NCBI RefSeq assembly: GCF_008123425.1
Contig: NZ_VSSS01000062.1
Location: forward strand, 16,728 to 80,727
DNA length: 64,000 nt
Direction: 5' to 3'
From: Bradyrhizobium rifense
GTDB taxonomy: Bacteria > Pseudomonadota > Alphaproteobacteria > Rhizobiales > Xanthobacteraceae
The notes beneath the pieces are model-generated. The model was not told where the DNA came from. It ran no database searches and saw only the letters and a program-made list of their open reading frames with translations. Positions 1-8,776 of this stretch are shown here, one piece after another; the first letter of the stretch is position 1; each line of letters begins with the position of its first letter. A program made the translations under genes and the position numbers.

Positions 1-202
1 CTTCGGCCGCGCGGTGGGTGTATGTAATTGCCACTACCCAGTGCTTGTCCGACTCCAGACGTGAGAGTTCGAGAGCGATTTTATAGGTCAGAGCTCGAGT
101 CTTGCCGCTTCCGGGACAAGCCGTCAGAAATACGCTTCCCGGGTGCTCAATCGCCTCAACTTGCTCCGGATTCAAGTCGCGCTGTTCCCACACGAACACC
201 AT
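1..202 (-). CDS. UvrD/PcrA-like DNA helicase (GajB-like), N-terminal part only
   Basis: Only the first 67 residues are in the window. They show a Q-motif-like start (NPEQVEAI), a Walker A loop ACPGSGKTRALTYKI and a motif Ia stretch ITYTHRAAE, the order expected for superfamily 1 UvrD helicases. The ATG overlaps the stop codon of the OLD-family gene upstream by one base (TGATG), so the two are probably translationally coupled. In class 2 OLD and Gabija loci a UvrD-like helicase follows the OLD nuclease in exactly this way. Everything after motif Ia is outside the window, so the pairing with Gabija is an inference from neighbourhood and the first motifs. Confidence 0.75.
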   Translation of the reverse strand, partial: MVFVWEQRDLNPEQVEAIEHPGSVFLTACPGSGKTRALTYKIALELSRLESDKHWVVAITYTHRAAE

Positions 203-2337
203 CACGCTTGTCCTAGCACCTCAATAATAACATCCCCTGGTAGCGCCTTTGCCAAAACATCAAGGAGCGAAGCGAGCTCAATCTCTCCTCGCTGGTATTG
301 AGCCGCGTGGTCGCGGACGGATTGCGCGAGGGCTGGCGGAAGTAAGGCAGGATCATCATGCGCCCTCAGCCGGTGTGCAATCATATTGCTGAGAACCGCT
401 CGGCTGAGAGGTCGATGGGCGGTAAAGATGGCCTCCAAGAGATATGGTGGGATACGGGTCTTTGTCGTCACTCGCTTGGCTAACTGAATTGCCAACCAGC
501 CCTTACCGATGTTCTCAGCCATCGTTAGTATCCGCTTGCCGAACCTTTCTGGATCGGTCGAGCGCAGATCTTCCGTCGCGGTTCTAATCGTTGGGGCCGA
601 CGAATAGACCGCAGCAAGGCTGTCGACCGCCGCCTCCGCATTTCCACTTCTGATAAACTCGACTTCGAAAGTGCACGGCGCAAAATGGGTGGACAGCCAA
701 GAATTGCCAGCCTTGAAAGAATTTAGACGCGCCTGCCGCGCGAGCCCAGCCTCTGCAGAACCCGCCGCCTTGAGCTTTAGCTTCGCAACTGCCGCCGTGT
801 CGTCCTCGTTAGGAGTGATATCGAAGAAGCTTGCGTCCAGATCGGTAACAATTGCACAACGCTTCCGGATGCGGTCGTCGTGGAATAGCAGAGCAACGTT
901 TTCAAACCCAGTGCTACGAATGTTTATCAGACTTATGCCGAGTTCATCGAGACTGATCCCCAATACCTCCTTCACCATCGTTGGAACGAGGATCTCCTCC
1001 GCATCGCCCTCGACGAGGATGACGCTCTTGGCGAACAGCAGATTGCTGCGCACTGCGTCCAAATAGCGTTCCAAGCTTAGGATCTGGCCGGGGTCTAGAC
1101 CCGAGGCGGGCTGAAAGATTTCGCAGCGACTGCCGGAGCGGCTAAGTACGTTTACATTCTCAACATTGCTCACTTCAGATATGTGCGTGGAGTGAGTTGA
1201 GTAGATAACTTGAGTGTCCGCATAGGCCAAGCGATCGAACAAGGTCTTCTGAATATGTGTATGGATATGCGCCTCAGGCTCTTCAATCAGCAAGAAGTTA
1301 GCGCAGGCCTGCTTTGCTTTTTGGTATTTAAATTCGAGCAGCTTTAAAGTGAGATAGATTAGGTTGGCTCCGCCGAGGCTCAGTTCATGGATCGCGCCTT
1401 CGTAATCGTCGTCAGTTTCCCCGACGAAGAGCCGCAGTGATTGGAATAGTCGCTCGGCTTCAGCCGGTACCGCCGATCGTACAGCGAGGTTGGCCGGCGA
1501 ATACGTTTCTCCCGCAGTGTCTCGAATGGTTTGGCGGATGTCGGAGCGGATTTCGCCGACGTCGGGCAAGTCCTCGATTGCTTGGTTTAGGTCTTTGACC
1601 TTGTCGGTGATCGGCTTGAGCTTTGCTGGATCGATTTCACCGCTCTTGCTACGTAGCAAGGTTAGGAGCGGATTAGTGCGCTGCCCCTGAAATTCGCTAA
1701 CCACATCGCGAAGCGCTTGAACGAATGTAAAGCAAATTTCTTTCGAGACCGAGAGCACACGAGGAATTGGGCCGCCGAGCTGCGGAGGATTGAGCTCTTT
1801 TGGAAATGAGACCGCCTCGAAATCGCCGACCAATGTCTTGTAGGCATCGGGGTCAGTAAAGTTTGCGGTGCTCTTGCCCGTAAACACCGTTTCGTAGTCG
1901 GCGATGGTAATCCCGTTCAATATTTGCTGAAGCGCAGCTTGATCACCCTCAGCCAGTTCGCCGAGACGCTGGCGAACAGCGGCGCTCGGTCGGAAGATAA
2001 GGTTGTAAGTGGCACGCCCAACCACGCTCTGCTCGACTACGCCCGTACCGTGAAGGAAAAGGGCTTGAATGGCTTCGTCTTGCGAAACCTCGTCGAACTC
2101 CAAGCTAATGATGATCCAGTGGCCGCGCCAACTTTTCAGGCCTCGATAGAAATCTGTCTCTTGCAGGCGGTAGGCCCATCGCAGTTGATCGGCGTCAAGC
2201 AGAAGTCGAATGCCCCGAAACAGATTGGTCTTGCCCGATCCGTTTTCACCAATGATCGTGTTAACGCCAGACTTAAACTTGGCATCTGCGCGTTCGAAAT
2301 TCCGGTAGTTGACGAGCTGAACGCGCGAAATGTGCAT
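202..2337 (-). CDS. OLD-family ATP-dependent endonuclease with TOPRIM domain (class 2, GajA-like)
   Basis: The 711-residue protein begins MHISRVQLVNYRNF, the usual start of SMC/RecF-like ATPases; an AGGAAC stretch lies about 10 nt upstream of this ATG, so it is preferred to a start 63 nt earlier. Walker A GENGSGKT is at residues 30-37, an ABC-signature-like LSLGGANL precedes Walker B (LLIEEPEAHIH), and an H-loop STHSTHIS follows. The C-terminal TOPRIM domain shows VEGDAEE and the acidic pair TDLDAS. This architecture belongs to OLD nucleases that nick or cut DNA under nucleotide control. The downstream coupled UvrD-like helicase makes it a class 2 OLD, the type used in Gabija defence. Gabija identity itself is not proven, since GajA is typically shorter (under 600 residues). 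Confidence 0.88.
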   Translation of the reverse strand: MHISRVQLVNYRNFERADAKFKSGVNTIIGENGSGKTNLFRGIRLLLDADQLRWAYRLQETDFYRGLKSWRGHWIIISLEFDEVSQDEAIQALFLHGTGVVEQSVVGRATYNLIFRPSAAVRQRLGELAEGDQAALQQILNGITIADYETVFTGKSTANFTDPDAYKTLVGDFEAVSFPKELNPPQLGGPIPRVLSVSKEICFTFVQALRDVVSEFQGQRTNPLLTLLRSKSGEIDPAKLKPITDKVKDLNQAIEDLPDVGEIRSDIRQTIRDTAGETYSPANLAVRSAVPAEAERLFQSLRLFVGETDDDYEGAIHELSLGGANLIYLTLKLLEFKYQKAKQACANFLLIEEPEAHIHTHIQKTLFDRLAYADTQVIYSTHSTHISEVSNVENVNVLSRSGSRCEIFQPASGLDPGQILSLERYLDAVRSNLLFAKSVILVEGDAEEILVPTMVKEVLGISLDELGISLINIRSTGFENVALLFHDDRIRKRCAIVTDLDASFFDITPNEDDTAAVAKLKLKAAGSAEAGLARQARLNSFKAGNSWLSTHFAPCTFEVEFIRSGNAEAAVDSLAAVYSSAPTIRTATEDLRSTDPERFGKRILTMAENIGKGWLAIQLAKRVTTKTRIPPYLLEAIFTAHRPLSRAVLSNMIAHRLRAHDDPALLPPALAQSVRDHAAQYQRGEIELASLLDVLAKALPGDVIIEVLGQA

Positions 2338-2473
2338 TCGTCTGTTCCTGGACCATGCTGGAGGGATTAATTGCAGAACAACTTGGTGGCTTGCGGCCAC
2401 GCCGCATTAACCCACGATTGTAAATCATGACGGGCTGCTGCGATAGGGCGTGCGGCGGAGGTAGGCGGGCCGG

Positions 2474-4477
2474 CTATTTGAAAAGGCCGCTCGCCGATGC
2501 GAAGTGATCCGCCCGCAAGGAGATCTTGGCGAAGCTGGCGCGCGACTGCACCCGCGTAACCTCAAGGCTCGCCAGCGGCCCCAGCCGCTCTTCCAGCCAC
2601 ACCCGGAGGGCGGGAACGCCTCCGGGCAGGACGCCGGGGAGATAGTAGCCGCTACTTGCCGGACCGCGCGCTCCCCCTTTGCGGTAGGTGAACACCCGAA
2701 TCGGAGAAACTGCCCCGGAATCCCTAATATGATTCCTATTTAGGGATTCCGGGGCAGTTTTCGCGCGCTCAGCGTCGTGCTTCGACAAGTCAAACGCGGT
2801 CATAGAGTCGCGGCTACTCGACAACACGACACCCTCGGCCATCATGTCAGCCTCGGCACCGGGGCAGACCGCGCCCCACTCAACGACCTCGTCCACCGTA
2901 ACCGGCAGGACGACTTCCCCGACTAAGTCGAGAAAGCACGGCGCCGTTCGGCGGTGCGGCCTCAATCGACCGATGGCCTGCTCAAGCTCGTCTTCCGTGA
3001 TGCCACGGCGGACGGCCTCGGCGAAATGGTCGGGATGGCACTCAACGTTGGCGGAGATGGCCGGACCGTCGGTCATCCGAATGCCGCCAATCCTCTTCCG
3101 GTAATATTCGCCGATAGGCTTGACCGGGTATCCGGCGAAAACGCTCGCGCGAGCCTCCACCTTGTCCGGGGACAGCCACCACCGGCCGATAACAACCAGG
3201 CCGGCCACCGTCCCAAATTCGTTTGAGCCCGAAGTTGCACCGAAGTGCATCCACGACACATTATCCGGCACCTGACGGGCGAACCGCTCCTCAAGGCCAA
3301 GGTAGGAAATGACGCCGAGACGCGCCGGTGCGATAAGCGCTGCCCGCTGCCGGATATAGCGGAGGACACCTTGCTCGTTTTGGGGGTGAGGCTTGGCATT
3401 CTGGCCGATTCCCAGGGAGCCCATAGACATGGTCTTCCCAGTGACCTGCCGCACGAGGACATGATCCGGCCATTGAATGGGGATGTCGGCCTTCACGCTG
3501 GCGGCGACCGGAAGGCCGGCAACTTCGTCCCCGAACACGGCCGCGTGCAGAATCTCGGGCGTCGTGAGCGTCGCGTCCAGCGCGAGCACCGGCGCCAACC
3601 ATGACGGATCGAACGGGCGCAGCGGCGTCAGCGTGAACGCGCTGCCCGTAACGGTGATCCGTCCCGACTGCCGATGGTCGAACGCAAGGAATAACGCGAT
3701 TTCGCTCCAGAGCGCGCCAACATCCCGCGCCAAGCGGTTACGAGCGCCGTGATTGTGGAGCGCGAGATTGAGTCCAGACTCCTTCATGCCCGGTTGTAGA
3801 ACTTCTGGCCGAACGCGCCGCTGCTCTAAGGTCGCAGCTCGCAGGGCGGTATGCGAGAAAATGCGGTGATCTCCATCTTCGAGCACCGCGCGGGACAACG
3901 GCCCGTTGCCGTTCGCCTTTACTACGGCCAGCAGCTTCGCGCGCGTGCCGATCAGAAAATCGTGTTCTTCATCGCTGCAAAGTTCGATCTTCGCGCGCCA
4001 AAGCTCGGTGACGTCGATCGTCGTTGTATCGCCAACGGCATTGTCATGGAACTTCTCGTCGATCACAAGGCCATCTAGCTCGGGCAGGAAGTCCGGCTTT
4101 TCGTAGAGCAGTGATGCGGACGTAATGATCCAAACCTCAGGCTTCGCCTCGCGTTGCCGCTCATGGCCGCAAACAGTAGCGAACTCACATTGCACAAGCA
4201 TCTCATCAATCCGGCGCATACAGACTGCGGACCTGACGCTGACACCCAGAGCAATGGCCGCAGCCACGGCCGGCAGGTTTTGGCACATGGTCTGTCCCGG
4301 CGCGTCAGGGTCGGCCTGTTCGCGGCCCCGATAGACCTGCGCCTTGATGCCGAGGCTCTTCAGGTCGAGTGCTATATCCTTTCCGAGGTCGATACGCGGG
4401 ACCACATAGGCCAGGCGCCAGCCGCGCTTGGTCCACGCGGCAACATTCCGGGCGGCTTGAAATGACTTGGCCAGCAT
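2474..4477 (-). CDS. Helicase part of a prim-pol/helicase replication protein, separated by a frameshift at the P-loop
   Basis: This 667-residue frame begins MLAKSFQAARN directly where a helicase P-loop should be, then shows a motif Ia-like AYVVPRIDLGKD and a Walker B-like LDGLVIDEKFHD. No GxGKT/S is present. The preceding prim-pol frame runs through ...VWGVKIDAG and then loses sense at the same bases. Read together, DAG plus KSFQAAR look like the two flanks of an AGxGKS loop with a few bases lost. A 21-bp inverted repeat lies inside the C-terminal part. The protein would act in replication of the element. As it stands the ATPase is probably dead; two separate overlapping genes are a less likely alternative. 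Confidence 0.6.
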   Translation of the reverse strand: MLAKSFQAARNVAAWTKRGWRLAYVVPRIDLGKDIALDLKSLGIKAQVYRGREQADPDAPGQTMCQNLPAVAAAIALGVSVRSAVCMRRIDEMLVQCEFATVCGHERQREAKPEVWIITSASLLYEKPDFLPELDGLVIDEKFHDNAVGDTTTIDVTELWRAKIELCSDEEHDFLIGTRAKLLAVVKANGNGPLSRAVLEDGDHRIFSHTALRAATLEQRRVRPEVLQPGMKESGLNLALHNHGARNRLARDVGALWSEIALFLAFDHRQSGRITVTGSAFTLTPLRPFDPSWLAPVLALDATLTTPEILHAAVFGDEVAGLPVAASVKADIPIQWPDHVLVRQVTGKTMSMGSLGIGQNAKPHPQNEQGVLRYIRQRAALIAPARLGVISYLGLEERFARQVPDNVSWMHFGATSGSNEFGTVAGLVVIGRWWLSPDKVEARASVFAGYPVKPIGEYYRKRIGGIRMTDGPAISANVECHPDHFAEAVRRGITEDELEQAIGRLRPHRRTAPCFLDLVGEVVLPVTVDEVVEWGAVCPGAEADMMAEGVVLSSSRDSMTAFDLSKHDAERAKTAPESLNRNHIRDSGAVSPIRVFTYRKGGARGPASSGYYLPGVLPGGVPALRVWLEERLGPLASLEVTRVQSRASFAKISLRADHFASASGLFK
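2707..2760. repeat. 21-bp perfect inverted repeat with 12-nt loop inside the helicase frame
   Basis: The left arm (2707-2727) and right arm (2740-2760) are perfect reverse complements, starting AAACTGCCCC on the plus strand, with a 12-base loop. It is read in frame as part of the helicase C-terminal region (ESLNRNHIRDSGAVS). Such a long perfect hairpin in coding sequence suggests a small palindromic insertion or a regulatory structure. No T-run follows either arm that would make it an obvious terminator. Confidence 0.85.
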
Positions 4478-5675
4478 CGATCTTCACACCCCACACGGGC
4501 GACTTTTGGTGAATCAGCGGCGACTTGAGGCGTGCTTGGTTGCGATAGATGCGCCACGCCTTCATCTGCGCTTCGAAGTCGTCCAACGCACCGCGCAACG
4601 CCGAGGTGGCGTCGGCAAGCGGAAAAGCGCGGTCGGGATAGGTCGGTGACAGCGAGCCGGACTTGGTTGAGCGCAGAAGGATCAGGCGCTCTTCCGGCAG
4701 TCCAAGTTTTTGGCGCAGCCATGCCGCCGCAGCCGGATAGGGAATGCGCTGCGCCTTGGCGACGACCTTGATGGGCGTGAAGGTCTCCATGGTGCCGAAG
4801 TCCTGAATGCCGGTCGGGTGGAACGACAGGTTCGGTTGGCGGCGAGCCTCAGAGCGGCCCGAGCCTGAGCCACGCCATGGCGCGACTGCGCGATAGCCAA
4901 CGCCATTCGGGCGGGTCTTTGGCAAACCCAGCGCAGGAACCCACGCATGCAGGTTCGCGAGCGCCACCGTATTCACGTCGTCGTGCCAAAGCAGGTCCTG
5001 GGCCGTCTCGCCTCGCGCGGGCCGTTCAACGGTTGCGCCACGCGGCTGCCGCTCGGGTGCGTCCCATCCGTATGCGCTAAGCACGTCCTCCATCGCCGCG
5101 ACATGCGCGCTGGTGATCTCGGGAAGGTCACTGAGCGGCGTATCGAGCAACGTCCGCTCGGTGGTCCACTCATAAGGCCGACCGATGTCGGGATGCACAG
5201 TCGGGGGAAGCACCGTCTGCTTTCCGCCGCTCAGGAAGTCGAGCAAGCCGCGCTTCTCGGTGGTGCGGTAGTTCTTCGACGGCAGCGGCTCGGCGGCACG
5301 ATAGAACGCGGTCACGCCCTTCCGGCCGCGTTTCGCGACCGTGTGGGGCGGCAACACCGCGAAGATGGGGTCAATCAGGGAGTCGTCGTCAACGTCCACC
5401 GCAACGAATCCACCGAAGCCGCAAGCGAGGCCGACCCCGGCATCCGGCCACCTTGACCAATGCTCGATAATCTTGAGATGGGCCTGCCGATCGCCGAACA
5501 CCTGCCAGTTTTTGAGGCGATACCACTCCGGCTCACCGTCGCGGCCGACTTCGAGTCTGCCGGGCTCTTTGCCTTTCGGATTCCAGTCGTGTTCGCCCCA
5601 CGGCGCGATCGGCAACGGCGAATAGCCGCGCTCGACCAGCGCCGGGGCAGTTAGAGCAAAGGGGGAGGCCATCAT
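4305..5675 (-). CDS. Bifunctional DNA primase/polymerase (prim-pol) N-terminal part of a frameshifted primase-helicase
   Basis: The start MMASPFALTAPALVERGYSPLPI is the ATG that overlaps the stop of the upstream gene by one base. The prim-pol domain covers about residues 5-190: GYSPLPIAPWG, the acidic catalytic strand AVDVDDD, and a GGKQTVLPPTVHP motif. A linker and a region ending LIHQKSPVWGVKIDAG follow. Beyond that the frame reads improbable sequence rich in R, P and C up to its stop at 4305, while the continuing helicase sequence is in another frame from 4477. In intact relatives prim-pol and helicase are one protein that primes and unwinds the element's own origin. The primase half could still be made. 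Confidence 0.75.
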   Translation of the reverse strand: MMASPFALTAPALVERGYSPLPIAPWGEHDWNPKGKEPGRLEVGRDGEPEWYRLKNWQVFGDRQAHLKIIEHWSRWPDAGVGLACGFGGFVAVDVDDDSLIDPIFAVLPPHTVAKRGRKGVTAFYRAAEPLPSKNYRTTEKRGLLDFLSGGKQTVLPPTVHPDIGRPYEWTTERTLLDTPLSDLPEITSAHVAAMEDVLSAYGWDAPERQPRGATVERPARGETAQDLLWHDDVNTVALANLHAWVPALGLPKTRPNGVGYRAVAPWRGSGSGRSEARRQPNLSFHPTGIQDFGTMETFTPIKVVAKAQRIPYPAAAAWLRQKLGLPEERLILLRSTKSGSLSPTYPDRAFPLADATSALRGALDDFEAQMKAWRIYRNQARLKSPLIHQKSPVWGVKIDAGQVISSRPECCRVDQARLAPGLCGPAYRPRKGYSTRPEEPRHQGAGLSGPRTGRP

Positions 5676-6004
5676 CACGCCCCCGACAGAGCAGGCGGCC
5701 GGAAGTTCACATCGGTAATCACAGCACGAATGGCGGCCTTGAACCGCTCGCGCGGGCTGCCGCCGCCACCGCTCCAAATCTTCGAGCAGAGATCGGCGCT
5801 GTTGCAGCAAATCGTGTCGCCGGTGCGAAGCGTGATCTCTACGTGGAAGTACCAAGGCTTCCGGCCGGGGTCGTTCGTCCACGCACGAACTCGGTAGATA
5901 GCGTTAGGAAATGCGGCGAAGTAAGCTGCGTTGATGTTTTTGACGGGCTTCCCGCAAAAACCTTGCGCACACTTCGAGTCGGAATTATAGAAATTGGGCC
6001 TCAT
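5675..6004 (-). CDS. Hypothetical protein of the element
   Basis: A 109-residue protein starting MRPNFYNSDSKCAQGFCGK. This ATG has a good ribosome binding site (AAGGAAAG about 6 nt upstream) and is preferred to an upstream ATG in the same frame. It contains several cysteines (C10, C15 and a CC pair in the middle) and the segment RPPALSGA at its end. Its stop overlaps the prim-pol start by one base, so it is likely co-translated with the replication gene. I do not recognise the family; a role accessory to replication is only suggested by position. Confidence 0.7.
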   Translation of the reverse strand: MRPNFYNSDSKCAQGFCGKPVKNINAAYFAAFPNAIYRVRAWTNDPGRKPWYFHVEITLRTGDTICCNSADLCSKIWSGGGGSPRERFKAAIRAVITDVNFRPPALSGA

Positions 6005-6057
6005 AAGACTTTCCTTTTGCATCACCCGCCGCGCCAACGGCGGGTTTTGCTTTTAGG

Positions 6058-6246
6058 CTATACGACAGCAACACGCCGCGCTTCGAGCCATAGGTCCACG
6101 TCCGATCGGCGGTAACGCACGGCCCCGCCAGGAAGGCGGAACCAAGCCGGGCCGGTGCCTTCACGGCGATACCGCTGCAACGTCGGCCGCGACACGCCAA
6201 GTTCCGCCATGAGGTCATCTTGAGGTAGGAGCGCTAAGTTCGACAT
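6058..6246 (-). CDS. AlpA/MerR-like small DNA-binding protein
   Basis: A 62-residue protein with helix-turn-helix motif (DLMAELGVSRPTLQRYRREG) followed by the wing typical of AlpA and excisionase proteins (PAWFRLPGGAVRYRRSDVDLWLEARR). The start MSNLALLPQDD has GGAGA at suitable distance. Such proteins regulate integrase expression or act as recombination directionality factors. It is one of two AlpA-like genes in this element, so one may be the excisionase and the other a transcriptional regulator; the sequence does not decide which. Confidence 0.8.
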   Translation of the reverse strand: MSNLALLPQDDLMAELGVSRPTLQRYRREGTGPAWFRLPGGAVRYRRSDVDLWLEARRVAVV

Positions 6247-6399
6247 CTTTGGTCTCCAATCGTTCACGAAAACAAACGAACACGCCATCACATAGCTGAA
6301 CAGGCCATTATGATCTCCCATGCCGAAACTCCTCTTGCGCAACGAAGCTAGGCGCCGCGTCGGTGGCAACGTTTCGTTGATACTTATTGCTGGGATTTA

Positions 6400-6561
6400 T
6401 CAGGCGAGCCCTGCGTCGATCAGATCGGCGCGGTCGAGAAGCGCCCGCTTGCACAAGGCCTGATCGGTCGAGCCAAGCGTGGCCTCTTCATTGTGTCCGA
6501 GGCAGTCTGCGAGCAGGCGCAGGTATTCGGGCGAACCGATTTTGGGGTTGTTGTCGTCCAT
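6400..6561 (-). CDS. Small hypothetical protein of the element
   Basis: A 53-residue protein starting MDDNNPKIGSPEYLRLLADCLGHNEE, with a strong GGGAGGG ribosome binding site before the ATG. It is acidic and helical in appearance and lies between the two AlpA-like genes in the same direction. I do not recognise the family. The good start signal and the shared direction support it as a real gene. Confidence 0.55.
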   Translation of the reverse strand: MDDNNPKIGSPEYLRLLADCLGHNEEATLGSTDQALCKRALLDRADLIDAGLA

Positions 6562-6574
6562 GGTCAGCCCTCCC

Positions 6575-6775
6575 TTACGCCGCGCATCCGTTGGAATTGG
6601 CCGCCGAACGGGTAGCGAGCCATGCGTCAATCTCCGCCGCATCGAAGAAACGAGAACGGCCGATGTAGATCGGCGTGGGAAAATTGTTCGTCCGCAGCTT
6701 AACCAGTCGCTCGAAAGTGGACTGCGGCATGTCGAGCTTGCCGCGCACGGTTTCGGACTTGATCAGTTGTTTCAT
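6575..6775 (-). CDS. AlpA family phage regulatory protein
   Basis: A 66-residue protein with the full AlpA layout: MKQLIKSETVRGKLDMPQST (helix-turn-helix, recognition part QSTFERLVKL), then the wing FPTPIYIGRSRFFDAAEIDAWL. AGGAGG sits six bases before the ATG, the strongest start signal in the element. AlpA proteins activate excision of cryptic prophages by controlling the integrase. It is read toward the replication genes, not toward the integrase. Confidence 0.85.
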   Translation of the reverse strand: MKQLIKSETVRGKLDMPQSTFERLVKLRTNNFPTPIYIGRSRFFDAAEIDAWLATRSAANSNGCAA

Positions 6776-6886
6776 TCTATACCTCCTGAGATTTGATGGT
6801 GGCTCAAGAGGTACAAACGGCGGCGTAGAAAATCGCGGTAGAAATTGACTGACGCTCGTTACCCCAAAACAATGGATGCTTTGTCT

Positions 6887-7343
6887 CTACACGTCACGCT
6901 TCAAGCGTTTCCAGATCTTCTTGATAGATTCAATCCCGACCCCAACACCCTTATCGGCCGCGACGGCGGCTTGAGCGGCCCCAACCTTCATGCCCCCCTC
7001 AACGCGCTCGTAAACGGCTAGGAAGATCTTATAGTCCCGCCATTCGCCTTGCAGCGATCCGACGGGATTGTCTCCGCCGGAGCTGCGCCACGCTTGGCTC
7101 AACTCTTCCGCCCGAAAACGGATTGGCGGTGCGCCCAACTGGGTCTGCATCGCTTTGTTCCGCAACCTTTCCGATGCAACTAGCAAACCTATCAACCTCA
7201 GCTTGGATCACATCCGGCACGGGTAGTCGGTGCCGTCGCGCCAAACTATATGCGGCCCAAGCCGCCGCAGGATTCTTGTTGACGGTGAACACTCCCGTCA
7301 GTGTGGTTAGGTCAAGTTCGGCCTTTGTGGGCAGCTTCGCCAT
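6887..7343 (-). pseudogene. Hypothetical element protein, probably broken by a frameshift
   Basis: A frame starting MAKLPTKAELDLTTLTGVF (7343) reads sensible sequence to about LPVPDVIQAEVDRF and then becomes R- and G-rich, while a second frame beginning near 7195 (MIGLLVASERLRNKA) carries plausible protein to IESIKKIWKRLKRDV at 6887. Joining them at about 7180 gives one protein of about 150 residues, so a one-base frameshift is the simplest explanation. Two overlapping genes cannot be ruled out. The family is not recognised; the start is 3 nt downstream of the integrase stop in the minus direction. Confidence 0.5.
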
Positions 7344-7346
7344 TGA

Positions 7347-8630
7347 TCACGCGCCCACCTTGAACTTCACGATATTCGATTCGCGTGCCGCCGAGAGATT
7401 GGCGAGGAAATCCGCCCATAGGTTGAGCGCGTGGCGCTTCTCTTGAGCGAACGAATGCCGTTGATAAACAGCCATCACGCCGCGCATCTGATGGTTCAGC
7501 ACCCGTTCAATCGTCACGACGTCTACGCCCAGTCGCGGCATGGTGGTGGCCGCAGTGCGGCGAAGATCGTGGAGTCGCCATGGCTCGATTGTAACCGCGT
7601 CAGGATCAACGCCGCGCGCCACTGCATCCTCGCGCGCGATCTCAAGCATCACTTCGTCAACGCGTGTTTTCGCATGGGCGGCAGAGAATGACGCGAACAC
7701 ACGCGGCGAGTCCTTGACTCGGTCCATGGTGCTCAGAATCTCAACGGCGATTGGGGCGAGGGGAACGGCGTGTGCTCGACCGTTCTTCGCGCGAACGCCT
7801 GGGAGCGTCCATGTCGGCGCTTCGCCGATCAGGTCGAGTTCGGACCATTCCATGTCGCCGACTTCGTTCAACCGCTGCGCCGACAGCAAGAGCAGATGGA
7901 CGAATTGACGCCGGGGCCATTCGAGCCGGTCGATTGCCCGCAGCACGAGCCGCAATTCATCATCAGTGAGGACTCGATCCCGAGGGACTTCCTTGACGAC
8001 CGCAGTTCCGTCGAACGGGTTCTTTTCGACCAGTTCCTTGGTAATGCACCATTGGAAGAAATGCCGCCCATAGGCTCGCAGCCGCTTCGACTGGATCGGC
8101 GCACGCGCCTTGACCGTGTCGAGTACCCGGATTGCGTCGCTGCGCCGGATGTCATCCACCCGCCTCTTGGCCCAGCCTTTCAGTTCCCTGCCGAGAACTC
8201 GCCGTACCTCCTGGCCGGACTTCAATCCATCGGCGTGGTCGGCGTAGTAGCGAGCCAGCACGTTTGCGACCGTATCCTCGCGGCGTCGGGCTTCCTGCTC
8301 CTCGGCCGCAATCCGGGCAGCTTCTGCCCGGCGAGTAGCGCGCTTCTGGTCGGCGGGGTCCGCACCGATCGCACGTTGCCGTCGTGCGTCGCCGGCCGCA
8401 TCACGGGCCTGCGCCAGCGTAAGCGCTCCGGGTCCGCTGGCCGGACCGAGTACGACAGTCACGTCTTGCGCGTCTTCCTTCTCGCCACGTCGGAACCTGT
8501 AGACGAACGTCCGCGCCCCAGACGGATACACCAACACGCGCAGGCCGGGATGCCCCACGTCCGGCAGGGCGTAGCGCTTCGCTCGCGGCTTTGCGTGTTC
8601 GATCGCCAACGCAGTCAGCGGTTTTTTCAC
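7347..8630 (-). CDS. int: Tyrosine site-specific integrase (P4/DUF4102 type)
   Basis: A 427-residue integrase. The preferred start is GTG at 8630 (VKKPLTALAIEHAK), preceded by a GGGGG ribosome binding site; a longer in-frame start at 8714 adds 28 residues of no recognisable content. The N-terminal DUF4102 arm-binding domain (GLRVLVYPSGARTFVYRF) is followed by the core-binding domain and the catalytic domain with R in LLSAQRLNEV, HxxR in LHDLRRTAATTM, and H then Tyr in NHQMRGVMAVYQRH. All catalytic residues are present, so it should be active. It would catalyse integration at the adjacent tRNA-Tyr remnant. Confidence 0.93.
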   Translation of the reverse strand: MKKPLTALAIEHAKPRAKRYALPDVGHPGLRVLVYPSGARTFVYRFRRGEKEDAQDVTVVLGPASGPGALTLAQARDAAGDARRQRAIGADPADQKRATRRAEAARIAAEEQEARRREDTVANVLARYYADHADGLKSGQEVRRVLGRELKGWAKRRVDDIRRSDAIRVLDTVKARAPIQSKRLRAYGRHFFQWCITKELVEKNPFDGTAVVKEVPRDRVLTDDELRLVLRAIDRLEWPRRQFVHLLLLSAQRLNEVGDMEWSELDLIGEAPTWTLPGVRAKNGRAHAVPLAPIAVEILSTMDRVKDSPRVFASFSAAHAKTRVDEVMLEIAREDAVARGVDPDAVTIEPWRLHDLRRTAATTMPRLGVDVVTIERVLNHQMRGVMAVYQRHSFAQEKRHALNLWADFLANLSAARESNIVKFKVGA

Positions 8631-8776
8631 TAGCGCCCCCTTTCTGAGCCCCACTCCAAGCCCCAACAAATACCTAGCTGTAGCGGTATTTCCTGGGATG
8701 TCGTCAGCTACCAATAGAGGGTGATGTTATTGAATAGAATGAGATTTTTTGACGCATGTGGGGCTTGGCGGTAGTT

